DNA of 5,609 bases from Dehalococcoidia bacterium UBA1332 (GTDB lineage: Bacteria > Chloroflexota > Dehalococcoidia > Lucifugimonadales > Lucifugimonadaceae): assembly GCA_002306745.1 (NCBI GenBank), contig DBSW01000145.1, positions 1 to 5,609 of the forward strand, read 5' to 3'. How positions within the stretch are numbered: position 1 is the stretch's first letter; each line of letters starts with the position of its first letter. The notes under the pieces were generated by a model that ran no database searches, was not told the origin of the DNA, and saw only the letters and a list, made by a program, of their open reading frames with translations. A program made the position numbers and the translations under genes. Below are positions 1-5,394 of the stretch, piece after piece.

Positions 1-1
1 C

Positions 2-2002
2 GAGTCTGGACTCGATAAGAGTACCTTCCTACTCAGAATTGACAGTACCGACGACGCTACTAACGCTAACTTGGTCATTCCAGCAGGTGCAAACCGTGGT
101 GGTATGGCCTATCCAGGCACTGGTACTGTCGCAGGTCTGACTCTATTAGGAAAGACCGCTAGTATTAGTCTTACAGGCTACAGCGATGGGGCAACCTCGA
201 TACCGTTTACATATAACGAGAGTGCTTCATTGCCTGCTGGTGTAACTACTGTGGATCACATTGTTGACTTCCAGGTACAGGTTGCTGACTTGGCAGGTAA
301 CTACGGTTACTCTGACTCTAGTTCAACCAAAGGAAACGATGGTACTGGACGACACGGTAACCAGCCTCACAACATCAAGATTGACCAGGTACTTCCGACA
401 ATTTCGTCGGTAGAGACTGGTAAGGCTTGGGACGCGACTCTTGCAACCCCGGCTGAAAAGTCAAACGTTGTAGATTCGCTGGTTGTGGAATTCGATGGAA
501 ACGTCAATGCTGACTCTATCCAGCCTACTGACTTCGAAGTCACGTTGAGCGGTAGTGGAGGAACGTTTGTTCCTGCGGCCGTAACCGTGAACAAGAAGGA
601 TGTATATCTGGATCTTGATTCAGACATTCCTACGAACAACACTCCAACAGTTAAACTTGTTGGCACTGTTGAAGACAAAGCCGGTAACTCGACTGCAGCA
701 GGTTCTAAGAAAGCTCTAGACAAGCTAGCTCCTGGTCTTACCGTCACACTCTCTGGTGGTAGCGGTACAGGTACTGATGGAGAAGCAGCAGACAAGCTAA
801 CTAAAGACAAGATGACTGTTACAGTTTCGTCTGATGAGAACTTGCAGTCTGCACCAGCTTTGAGCGTTACTGACCTAGATACTGCCTTGGCCGCATCTTC
901 TAGCCACGGAAACGTGGCAAGCAGTGTGGCTATGGTTGCTCAGGGTGGTAACACTTGGAAATACACTGTCGGTAAAGGTGCTTCAGCTGACGGCAAACGT
1001 GCGGTAACAGTTGTTGCTAGCGACTCTGCGGGTAACTCAAAGACCGTTGGTAAGACCTCTGGTACTTACGCTGCCGACTACACGTTGGACAAGTCACTCG
1101 CTACACCGAACTCGACTCCAGCCAACTCTGGTACTACTACCGAGGCATTCCCTTACCTCGTAACAAACTACGAGTCAGCAAGTGAAAAGCATTCGGTATC
1201 AATCACCTCTGCCAAACTAGGCACAGCTGACGTTACTGGTGATGTCGTAGCTTCTGCTAACAATAAGGTGTTCTTCTACCAGCCGACAGAGGCTCTAGAA
1301 AACAAAGAGCACACTTACGAAGTCAAGGCTAAGGATGCTGCTGGTAACACAAAGACAACTACTGTCAAGTTCACAAAGAAGGATCGAACTGACTACGTGA
1401 TCGCCTTGTTTGCAGGGTGGAACGCAGTTTCTATCCCGTCTGACCCAATTGACTCGTCAATAGGTTCAGCTTTGTCGAACACTGGCATCAAACAGGTTAT
1501 TGGATACGATGCGACTACACCTTCACAGCCATGGAGAATTGCTTCCAAGGTTGACGATGGTGACTACACATCGCAGACAACACCTGGACTTGACAACATT
1601 ACTGCTGGAAACGGTTACTGGATTGAATCTGGTAACTTCGAAGACCAGACAGTAGCTCTTGAAGGTCCAACCGGTCCTGGTGACCCAAGGCCGCCGCTTG
1701 TCTCGATTGCAACTGGCAACGGTTGGAACTTCGTAGGTGCGGTTGACCAAAGCCGTGTACAGACTCAGAAGGGTAGTGGTGGTACTCAACTCCAGCGAAC
1801 GCAGGATGACGGTACGACTGCCATCAGCTTGACTCAGACTTTGTACTTCTCGAACGTGAACAACGATCGTGTGTACATATACGACACAGTTAGGTCTAAG
1901 TTCCTTGAGCTTACAACCAATGACCCAATCAACGTTGGTATGGGTATGTGGGTACATGTAAGCCCGCAGGCTAATGGACAGCTCCCACCGATCGTTCCGT
2001 AA
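2..2002 (+). CDS. Large secreted/surface Ig-like repeat protein with duplicated Gly-Trp-Asn C-terminal module (5' partial)
   Basis: The frame is open from the window edge (codon 2-4), so the gene begins upstream; 666 codons are visible. The TTG at 71 is an internal Leu, not the start. Four beta-rich repeats of roughly 100-130 residues each end in a D-x-A-G-N signature (window residues about 96-100, 225-229, 341-345 and 445-449), typical of bacterial Ig-like/cadherin-like surface proteins. From about residue 468 a different C-terminal module begins: two copies of a pattern G-W-N-x-V ... YD ... G-x-G-x-W (about 472-541 and 573-651). No sorting motif or membrane anchor is seen at the C-terminus (it ends LPPIVP). 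Composition is rich in Thr, Ser, Gly, Asp and Ala, with no Cys seen, as in S-layer-like proteins. Codon use is strongly biased to AAC, unlike hrcA, suggesting high expression. The cell-surface role is inference; ligand or structural function is unknown. Confidence 0.85.
   Translation, partial: ESGLDKSTFLLRIDSTDDATNANLVIPAGANRGGMAYPGTGTVAGLTLLGKTASISLTGYSDGATSIPFTYNESASLPAGVTTVDHIVDFQVQVADLAGNYGYSDSSSTKGNDGTGRHGNQPHNIKIDQVLPTISSVETGKAWDATLATPAEKSNVVDSLVVEFDGNVNADSIQPTDFEVTLSGSGGTFVPAAVTVNKKDVYLDLDSDIPTNNTPTVKLVGTVEDKAGNSTAAGSKKALDKLAPGLTVTLSGGSGTGTDGEAADKLTKDKMTVTVSSDENLQSAPALSVTDLDTALAASSSHGNVASSVAMVAQGGNTWKYTVGKGASADGKRAVTVVASDSAGNSKTVGKTSGTYAADYTLDKSLATPNSTPANSGTTTEAFPYLVTNYESASEKHSVSITSAKLGTADVTGDVVASANNKVFFYQPTEALENKEHTYEVKAKDAAGNTKTTTVKFTKKDRTDYVIALFAGWNAVSIPSDPIDSSIGSALSNTGIKQVIGYDATTPSQPWRIASKVDDGDYTSQTTPGLDNITAGNGYWIESGNFEDQTVALEGPTGPGDPRPPLVSIATGNGWNFVGAVDQSRVQTQKGSGGTQLQRTQDDGTTAISLTQTLYFSNVNNDRVYIYDTVRSKFLELTTNDPINVGMGMWVHVSPQANGQLPPIVP
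1394..1954 (+). other. C-terminal tandem Gly-Trp-Asn (GWN) module of the surface protein
   Basis: This part of the coding region differs from the Ig-like repeats before it. Copy 1 has LFAGWNAVSIP, then IGYD, PWRI and a closing GNGYWIES. Copy 2 has GNGWNFVGA, then VYIYD, KFLEL and a closing GMGMWVHV. The shared order of motifs (GWNxV, a YD pair, an aromatic, a G-x-G-x-W closure) points to an internal duplication. Similar 'GWN-V-S-P ... YW' modules occur at the C-termini of bacterial and archaeal surface proteins; no named domain is assigned here and the function is unknown. Confidence 0.6.
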
Positions 2003-2033
2003 AGGATCGAGCCTGAGAGCAAGTACGTAATCA

Positions 2034-2073
2034 AGAACGCCCCCCTTTCGAAGAAGCGGAAGGGGGGCGTTCT
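2034..2073 (+). terminator. GC-rich 17-bp hairpin, probable (partial) intrinsic terminator
   Basis: The arms 2034-2050 and 2057-2073 pair over 17 positions with one G-T wobble, including a run of six C-G pairs, around the 6-nt loop AAGAAG. It begins 31 nt after the stop codon of the surface protein. The following tract TCTCTTAG is only moderately U-rich, so termination may be incomplete. The next start codon lies only 19 nt after the stem, too close for a complete promoter in between. The structure may therefore act as an attenuating or read-through terminator, or as an RNA-stabilising stem. Confidence 0.75.
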
Positions 2074-2092
2074 CTTAGAAAAAGTTTCCAGT

Positions 2093-3181
2093 ATGCAAAA
2101 GATAACCAGATTTACTGTAATGCTGATTGTTACAGCCGTTCTCGCTGGATTGATCGCAACCGCCGGTAACAAAGCCCAGGCACAAAGTGATATTCCGGGG
2201 ATATCCGCTGTAACACTTTATGGCTCGGTTTCCATTTTGGGAGGCATAGATCCTAACGGAATGGTCCTGACCGCTCGCATCGATGATTGGGAATCTAGTC
2301 CGGTCGTAATTGGAGAACAGGGTGACAGTTCCTATGTGGCCTTATTTATACATGCCCCCGGTCAATACATTGGGCGTGATGTGACGTTCTGGCTGGAAGA
2401 TCAAGTTCAGGCGGATGAAACAACTCCATATGCATATTTAAGAGCTGATGGAGGATCGGTTGCAAAGTGGGAACTTCCTCAGATGCGACAGTTAGATCTG
2501 TCGTTTCGATTCGCACCAGCACCCACCCCAACTGTTACGCCAGTCCCGCCGACACCTACCTCGACTCCGGTTTTTGTTGAACCTGCCTATTATGAGGGTA
2601 GAGTTCGTGCTGGATCTGTGCCACCGCCAGATGGAACTTTAATTCGCGCTGTTATAGGTGGATATGTCTCTAATCCTAGCGAGGTTTTCGATGGTAGATA
2701 TTTCATCGGTATTGACCCGCAAGATGAAATCTACCTCGGAGAGACAGTCGAATTTTATATAGGTCAAATGGTAGCGACTCAGACAGCATCATATGTAAGT
2801 GGGGCTAGCGTTGAAAACTTCTTGCTAGTATTTCCACCATTGCCTACTCCAATTCCGCCGACAGCAACTCCAACGGTGACTCCTACGGCGACACCGACGA
2901 TGACGCCAACGCCAACAGTTGAGCCGACTCGTACTCCAACTCCAACGCCTACACCTACCCCTATGCCTACAGCGACCCCTACGCCTACTCCAATCGCCAT
3001 TCTGGTAGATGGAACAGCTACATCGATCGCTGTAGCGTCTGCGGAAGTAGATTCAAAAGAAGGTGAAGGTGGACTCTGTAGCGCACGCGAGGGTGGTCCT
3101 GCGTCTATGGGTATGCTTGCGATAGTTCTATCTCCTATGGCGCTATTTTTGTGGCGCAGAATAGAGCGTAGTAGTCGCTAG
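2093..3181 (+). CDS. Secreted Thr-Pro-stalk protein with two related beta domains and a C-terminal sorting-like tail
   Basis: Protein of 362 residues, not recognised as a named family. Residues 1-30 form a signal peptide: K/R near the N-terminus, a hydrophobic stretch 8-24, and AQA|Q as a likely signal peptidase I site. Two related domains follow, about 43-138 and 167-248. They share Y-x-G-x-V, P-x-G-x-x-(I/L)-x-A-x-I, a 'V..G.Y' turn, and IG/LGxxVxF near the end. A short Pro/Thr linker (141-160) separates them, and a long (Thr-Pro)n stalk spans 249-300. The tail has GGLCSAREGG (326-335), a hydrophobic segment (339-354) and a basic end (RRIERSSR), like a surface-sorting or membrane-anchoring signal. 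The ATG at 2093 fits the signal peptide, but no Shine-Dalgarno sequence is obvious; GAAAAAG at 2078-2084 is the only purine run. The gene follows the Ig-like repeat protein on the same strand and may be co-transcribed by read-through. Probably exported and cell-surface attached; role unknown. Confidence 0.85.
   Translation: MQKITRFTVMLIVTAVLAGLIATAGNKAQAQSDIPGISAVTLYGSVSILGGIDPNGMVLTARIDDWESSPVVIGEQGDSSYVALFIHAPGQYIGRDVTFWLEDQVQADETTPYAYLRADGGSVAKWELPQMRQLDLSFRFAPAPTPTVTPVPPTPTSTPVFVEPAYYEGRVRAGSVPPPDGTLIRAVIGGYVSNPSEVFDGRYFIGIDPQDEIYLGETVEFYIGQMVATQTASYVSGASVENFLLVFPPLPTPIPPTATPTVTPTATPTMTPTPTVEPTRTPTPTPTPTPMPTATPTPTPIAILVDGTATSIAVASAEVDSKEGEGGLCSAREGGPASMGMLAIVLSPMALFLWRRIERSSR
2837..2992 (+). 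repeat. Thr-Pro codon-pair repeat region (stalk)
   Basis: About 156 bp encoding residues 249-300 of the secreted protein, built mostly of the 6-bp unit ACN-CCN (Thr-Pro) with varied third positions and occasional Ala, Val, Met, Glu and Arg interruptions. Such tracts form extended, often glycosylated stalks in cell-wall-spanning proteins. The period-6 DNA could change length by slippage, but the heterogeneous third positions argue that it is not a recent expansion. Confidence 0.85.
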
Positions 3182-3185
3182 CAAA

Positions 3186-3197
3186 TCAATGCATTGA
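3186..3197. repeat. 12-bp perfect palindrome between convergent genes
   Basis: TCAATGCATTGA is its own reverse complement over all 12 bases. It lies 5 bp after the stop of the secreted-protein gene and directly abuts the next hairpin. It could be a protein-binding site or part of a composite 3'-end structure; there is no direct evidence for either. Confidence 0.5.
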
Positions 3198-3220
3198 AAC
3201 TAAGTAGTAGCTATTTAGTT
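3198..3220. terminator. Hairpin between convergent genes, weak terminator candidate
   Basis: The arms 3198-3207 and 3211-3220 pair over 10 positions (one G-T wobble) around the loop TAG. The location between two convergent genes suits a shared 3'-end structure. The stem is AT-rich and no T-run follows on either strand (GGGG follows on +), so it is not a standard intrinsic terminator. Confidence 0.35.
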
Positions 3221-3262
3221 GGGGACATGTATTGCGAAACGATAGTGATAAGTTAATAAAAT

Positions 3263-3880
3263 CTAAGTGATCGGCTGTAGCACTATTATCGTTCGTTCAT
3301 CTGGCAGGCTCTTATTGGTAACTGTTAGTTTGGATGTCGGTTCAAATTCTTTTACGCCGAGCTCAGACAGGAACCTATTCATGGCGGGACTTGGTTTTCC
3401 TGTCTCTAAATCATATCCGGATGGCACAACAATTTTTGGTTCAAGGTTTCTTATCAATGTCGACAATTCTTCTGTTTCAAGACCTTGAGACTCGGTGTTG
3501 AGAACAAGTATGTCAACTTTGCTGATTTGCTGAAATGACTGCGCGGAAGGTTGATGCCCAGGATTACCTAAACTTGCGACCTGCAGGCCATCAGCGTCCA
3601 CGACATATACCGTGTTAATATCTCTTGAAATTGCCGGATTATCGGCCGGGGTAGCAACCCCTCTAATACTTATTCCACCAATCTCATATTCGCCTGGTCC
3701 AGTCAGTACATGTGAATCACTTTTTGCATGGGGCACATGATCGTTCTGGCTATATACAAACACAGTATTGTCGTCTGGGAGTTTAGTAACATTAGGAATT
3801 TCTCCCTGGTGATCTACTAGGACAACTCCAACAGAAGACCTAATCTCAAAGGTCGCTTTTCCTAACCAGCGAATCTCCAT
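3263..3880 (-). CDS. Metallo-beta-lactamase-fold (UlaG/COG2220-like) protein with degenerate metal site
   Basis: Protein of 205 residues whose layout matches small UlaG-like metallo-beta-lactamase-fold proteins: an N-terminal 'MEIRWLGKATFEI' strand pair, a GPGEYEIGG segment (61-69), a 'VASLGNPGH' segment (101-109), 'VDILVLNTE' (122-130) and 'LEPKIVVPSGYD' (146-157). Family members that bind metal carry S-H-x-H-x-D-H, then HLGD, then P-x-H-Y. Here these read SQNDHVPH (44-51), SLGN (103-106) and PSGY (153-156), so most ligands are replaced. It is probably not a hydrolase; a structural, binding or regulatory role is possible. The ATG has a good Shine-Dalgarno sequence, AAAGGAA, 7 nt upstream on the minus strand (3888-3894). 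The gene is transcribed divergently from hrcA and convergently to the secreted protein, with no operon partner in view. Family call fairly sure; function unknown. Confidence 0.85.
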   Translation of the reverse strand: MEIRWLGKATFEIRSSVGVVLVDHQGEIPNVTKLPDDNTVFVYSQNDHVPHAKSDSHVLTGPGEYEIGGISIRGVATPADNPAISRDINTVYVVDADGLQVASLGNPGHQPSAQSFQQISKVDILVLNTESQGLETEELSTLIRNLEPKIVVPSGYDLETGKPSPAMNRFLSELGVKEFEPTSKLTVTNKSLPDERTIIVLQPIT

Positions 3881-3949
3881 ATATATGTTCCTTTACCCGT
3901 ACCGGTTTTTTTACTGAGTAAGCCGAAGTGATTCTCAAACTAATACGCA

Positions 3950-3957
3950 GTTCGAAC
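3950..3957. repeat. 8-bp palindrome GTTCGAAC at the predicted transcription start of the MBL-fold gene
   Basis: GTTCGAAC is a perfect palindrome placed a few bases after the candidate -10 box, where a repressor could block initiation. An 8-bp palindrome is common by chance, so operator function is only a suggestion. Confidence 0.25.
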
Positions 3958-3961
3958 AATC

Positions 3962-3990
3962 ATTTAACTATGTGCCCGCGAAACCGTCAA
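3962..3990 (-). promoter_or_regulatory. Candidate sigma-70-type promoter for the MBL-fold gene
   Basis: On the minus strand, TTGACG (3990-3985) is followed after exactly 17 bp by TTAAAT (3967-3962), matching 5/6 and 4/6 of the -35 and -10 consensus. Transcription would start near 3955, giving a leader of about 75 nt before the ATG. Found by eye; no start-site data. Confidence 0.45.
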
Positions 3991-4045
3991 CGAAAACACG
4001 AAATTACTAGTAGGACTCAGTTGAAATTTCACTTATTTATCGTTG

Positions 4046-4064
4046 AGTAAAGTTCGACTTTATT
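4046..4064. repeat. AT-rich inverted repeat
   Basis: AGTAAAGT (4046-4053) and ACTTTATT (4057-4064) pair over 8 positions with one G-T wobble around a TCG loop; the core TAAAGT/ACTTTA is perfect. A T-rich stretch follows on the plus strand. It could be an operator or a weak structure in a divergent transcript. It is far from both candidate promoters, so no role is assigned. Confidence 0.35.
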
Positions 4065-4195
4065 TATTCCCCATAATGTCAATGCGGTCGGTTTTATATT
4101 TGTATCAACAGACCGATACCTAGATCATATTTAAGATTGACTGTTGTACATTCAATTCAATGTAATTTGAGATTATTTAAGACCAAAAAAAAACG

Positions 4196-4222
4196 TTGAC
4201 GCTCGGGAAAAGCGCATGCTAA
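4196..4222 (+). promoter_or_regulatory. Degenerate CIRCE-like operator (HrcA site) upstream of hrcA
   Basis: The CIRCE consensus is TTAGCACTC-N9-GAGTGCTAA. Here TTGACGCTC (4196-4204) and GCATGCTAA (4214-4222) flank exactly 9 bases and match 6/9 and 7/9 positions. The two halves are poorly complementary to each other (4/9), a weakness for a dimer-binding site. Position, 66 bp before the chosen start codon and overlapping the candidate promoter, is where an autoregulatory HrcA site would sit. Confidence 0.4.
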
Positions 4223-4225
4223 CTT
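4196..4225 (+). promoter_or_regulatory. Candidate promoter for hrcA
   Basis: TTGACG (4196-4201) serves as the -35 box, matching 5/6. After 18 bp comes a weak -10, TAACTT (4220-4225), preceded by a TG at 4217-4218 that could give an extended -10. The start would fall near 4232, giving a leader of about 57 nt. The -10 is poor, so confidence rests mainly on the -35 and on overlap with the CIRCE-like element. Confidence 0.35.
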
Positions 4226-4279
4226 CACAGTGATGTATCAATTATCGTGTAATCTAATTAAATTGATCGCGTGTTCGGC

Positions 4280-4283
4280 GGAG
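4280..4283 (+). promoter_or_regulatory. Shine-Dalgarno sequence of hrcA that decides its start
   Basis: GGAG within GGCGGAG lies 5 nt before ATG 4289. It lies downstream of the alternative GTG at 4271, which has no purine-rich site of its own, so the ATG is favoured. Confidence 0.65.
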
Positions 4284-4288
4284 TGTCT

Positions 4289-5317
4289 ATGCCAATACTT
4301 ACAGATAGAAAACGAGAGATATTAAAATGCATCGTTTCTGAACACGTTCAAACTGCGTCTCCCGTTCCATCAAGTACTGTTGCACGATTCACTAATCTGA
4401 AGGCAAGTCCGGCAACCATACGTAATGAGATGGTTGCTTTAGAGGAAGACGGATTTATTCATCGACCCCACGTTTCTTCCGGAGGCGTCCCATCTGATCG
4501 CGGTTACAGGCAATTTGTGGCATCTCTTGACCCAGAAGCAGCACTTCATCCTCGTGTTTCGACCCGTATTGATCAAGAGCTCGAATCTAGAAAATCTTAT
4601 ATCGAAGAATGCATTAATTCAGCTTCTGAGATTCTCTCTGGGTTAATGGATACCCTTGCCTTCGCCACCTTACCGAGAACTGCACTTGCCCCTGTGAAAA
4701 GTGTTGAGCTACTAAGGCTTCAAGAGATGTTACTGGTAGTAATTGTCGTATTGCAGGAAGCCAGTGTTTACAAGCAGATCATTAATATCGATGCAGCAGT
4801 TACTAATTCTGAAATTGAGCATGCTCGCAATCGGTTAAGCGAAGTGATTGTTGGGGTACCTACACATAATCTAGCGGACCGATCAAATCATGTTAATGAC
4901 GGATTGGAACGTCAGGCATTTGAATCAGCTATTACTGCGATCCAACAACATAATCAAATATCAGTAAAAGATAATAGATTCACCGGTATCGGTAAGATAT
5001 TTCAACAGCCAGAATTGATAGCCGATCCGGAACTTTCTGTCGGGGTAACTTGGCTTATAGAAGATTCATTGTCGAGTTCTATTTTCGATGACGCATCAGA
5101 ATCACAAAGTATTACAAGTGTGATTATTGGTGAGGAAAATACAGAAGAAAATTTAAAAAACTTTTCTCTTGTTTTCAACAAATATGGATCACCAGATACT
5201 GCTAAGGGAGTTATCGGTGTTATTGCCCCAACGCGCATGGAATATGAGACTGCCATACCCGCGGTGCGTCATTTAACCGGTCACTTGAATAAAATAACCA
5301 TGAAGTTGTATGGCTGA
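4289..5317 (+). CDS. hrcA: Heat-inducible transcription repressor HrcA
   Basis: HrcA binds CIRCE operators as a dimer and represses chaperone operons; in studied bacteria GroEL assists its activity. The 342-residue length is normal for the family. The N-terminal winged-helix region (about 1-80) carries the signature SPATIRNEM..LEEDGFI.RPH (40-61) followed by SSGGVPSDRGYR (63-74). The middle is GAF-like, and the C-terminal part shows IFQQPEL (237-243), VIIGEEN (278-284) and IGVIAPTRMEY (309-319), matching the family's FQQPE, IGxEN and GPTRMDY blocks. The ATG at 4289 is chosen because GGAG (4280-4283) lies 5 nt upstream and HrcA proteins usually begin just before L-(T/S)-x-R; the GTG at 4271 would add six residues and sits upstream of this Shine-Dalgarno sequence. 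One oddity: G66 stands where the family usually has Arg (SAGR-(I/V)-PT). Asn codons are AAT in 14 of 16, unlike the surface-protein gene. Confidence 0.95.
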   Translation: MPILTDRKREILKCIVSEHVQTASPVPSSTVARFTNLKASPATIRNEMVALEEDGFIHRPHVSSGGVPSDRGYRQFVASLDPEAALHPRVSTRIDQELESRKSYIEECINSASEILSGLMDTLAFATLPRTALAPVKSVELLRLQEMLLVVIVVLQEASVYKQIINIDAAVTNSEIEHARNRLSEVIVGVPTHNLADRSNHVNDGLERQAFESAITAIQQHNQISVKDNRFTGIGKIFQQPELIADPELSVGVTWLIEDSLSSSIFDDASESQSITSVIIGEENTEENLKNFSLVFNKYGSPDTAKGVIGVIAPTRMEYETAIPAVRHLTGHLNKITMKLYG

Positions 5318-5356
5318 TTAACCAACAACTTATTGGTAAGTTCGCTAATGCCAAGG

Positions 5357-5386
5357 TTCGGATATTAGTTTCCACGGGTCTATAAT
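5357..5386 (+). promoter_or_regulatory. Candidate promoter for dnaJ
   Basis: A perfect TATAAT (5381-5386) lies 80 bp before the dnaJ ATG, with a weak -35 TTCGGA (5357-5362, 3/6) at 18 bp. An alternative pair is TTCAAA (5421-5426) and TATAGA (5444-5449) at 17 bp, closer to the gene, each 4/6. Either would let dnaJ be expressed apart from hrcA. No CIRCE-like element was seen in this gap. Confidence 0.4.
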
Positions 5387-5394
5387 TGAGACGT

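Larger units (their letters stand above)
3881..4288. other. Long AT-rich divergent intergenic region between MBL-fold gene and hrcA
   Basis: About 400 bp without a credible gene on either strand. It holds the Shine-Dalgarno sequence and promoter candidate of the minus-strand gene at its left end, and the CIRCE-like element, promoter candidate and Shine-Dalgarno sequence of hrcA at its right end. In between are an AT-rich hairpin (4046-4064), a CGGTC/GACCG inverted repeat (4085-4089 and 4111-4115) and a run of nine A (4185-4193). No RNA gene was recognised. Confidence 0.6.

Noticed and set aside
71..73. TTG as the start of the Ig-like repeat protein
   Set aside because: The frame is open for 23 codons upstream to the window edge, with no Shine-Dalgarno sequence or signal peptide after 71; it is an internal Leu.
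367..810. Minus-strand open frame inside the surface-protein gene
   Set aside because: It lies antisense to a well-supported coding region, with Ser/Val/Pro-rich low-complexity product and no recognisable domain; a shadow frame.
1523..2172. Two minus-strand open frames over the surface-protein 3' end and the hairpin
   Set aside because: One runs straight through the terminator hairpin and both lie antisense to real genes; no family resemblance.
2837..2992. Period-6 repeats as a CRISPR or non-coding satellite
   Set aside because: Units are 6 bp with no spacers and encode Thr-Pro in frame.
2779..3000. Minus-strand frame encoding a Gly-Val repeat
   Set aside because: It is the antisense image of the Thr-Pro codon repeats.
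3970..4050. 26-codon plus-strand frame in the divergent region
   Set aside because: No Shine-Dalgarno sequence, a basic low-information product, and it overlaps the candidate promoter of the minus-strand gene.
4185..4214. Minus-strand terminator (CGCT/AGCG stem followed by nine T)
   Set aside because: The stem is only 4 bp, six bases separate it from the T-run, and no minus-strand gene ends here.
4271..4273. GTG at 4271 as the hrcA start
   Set aside because: The Shine-Dalgarno GGAG at 4280-4283 lies downstream of it and fits ATG 4289, which also matches the usual HrcA N-terminus.
5321..5337. ACCAA/TTGGT hairpin after hrcA as terminator
   Set aside because: Only 5 bp, AT-rich and with no T-run; the stem at 5395-5413 is a better candidate.
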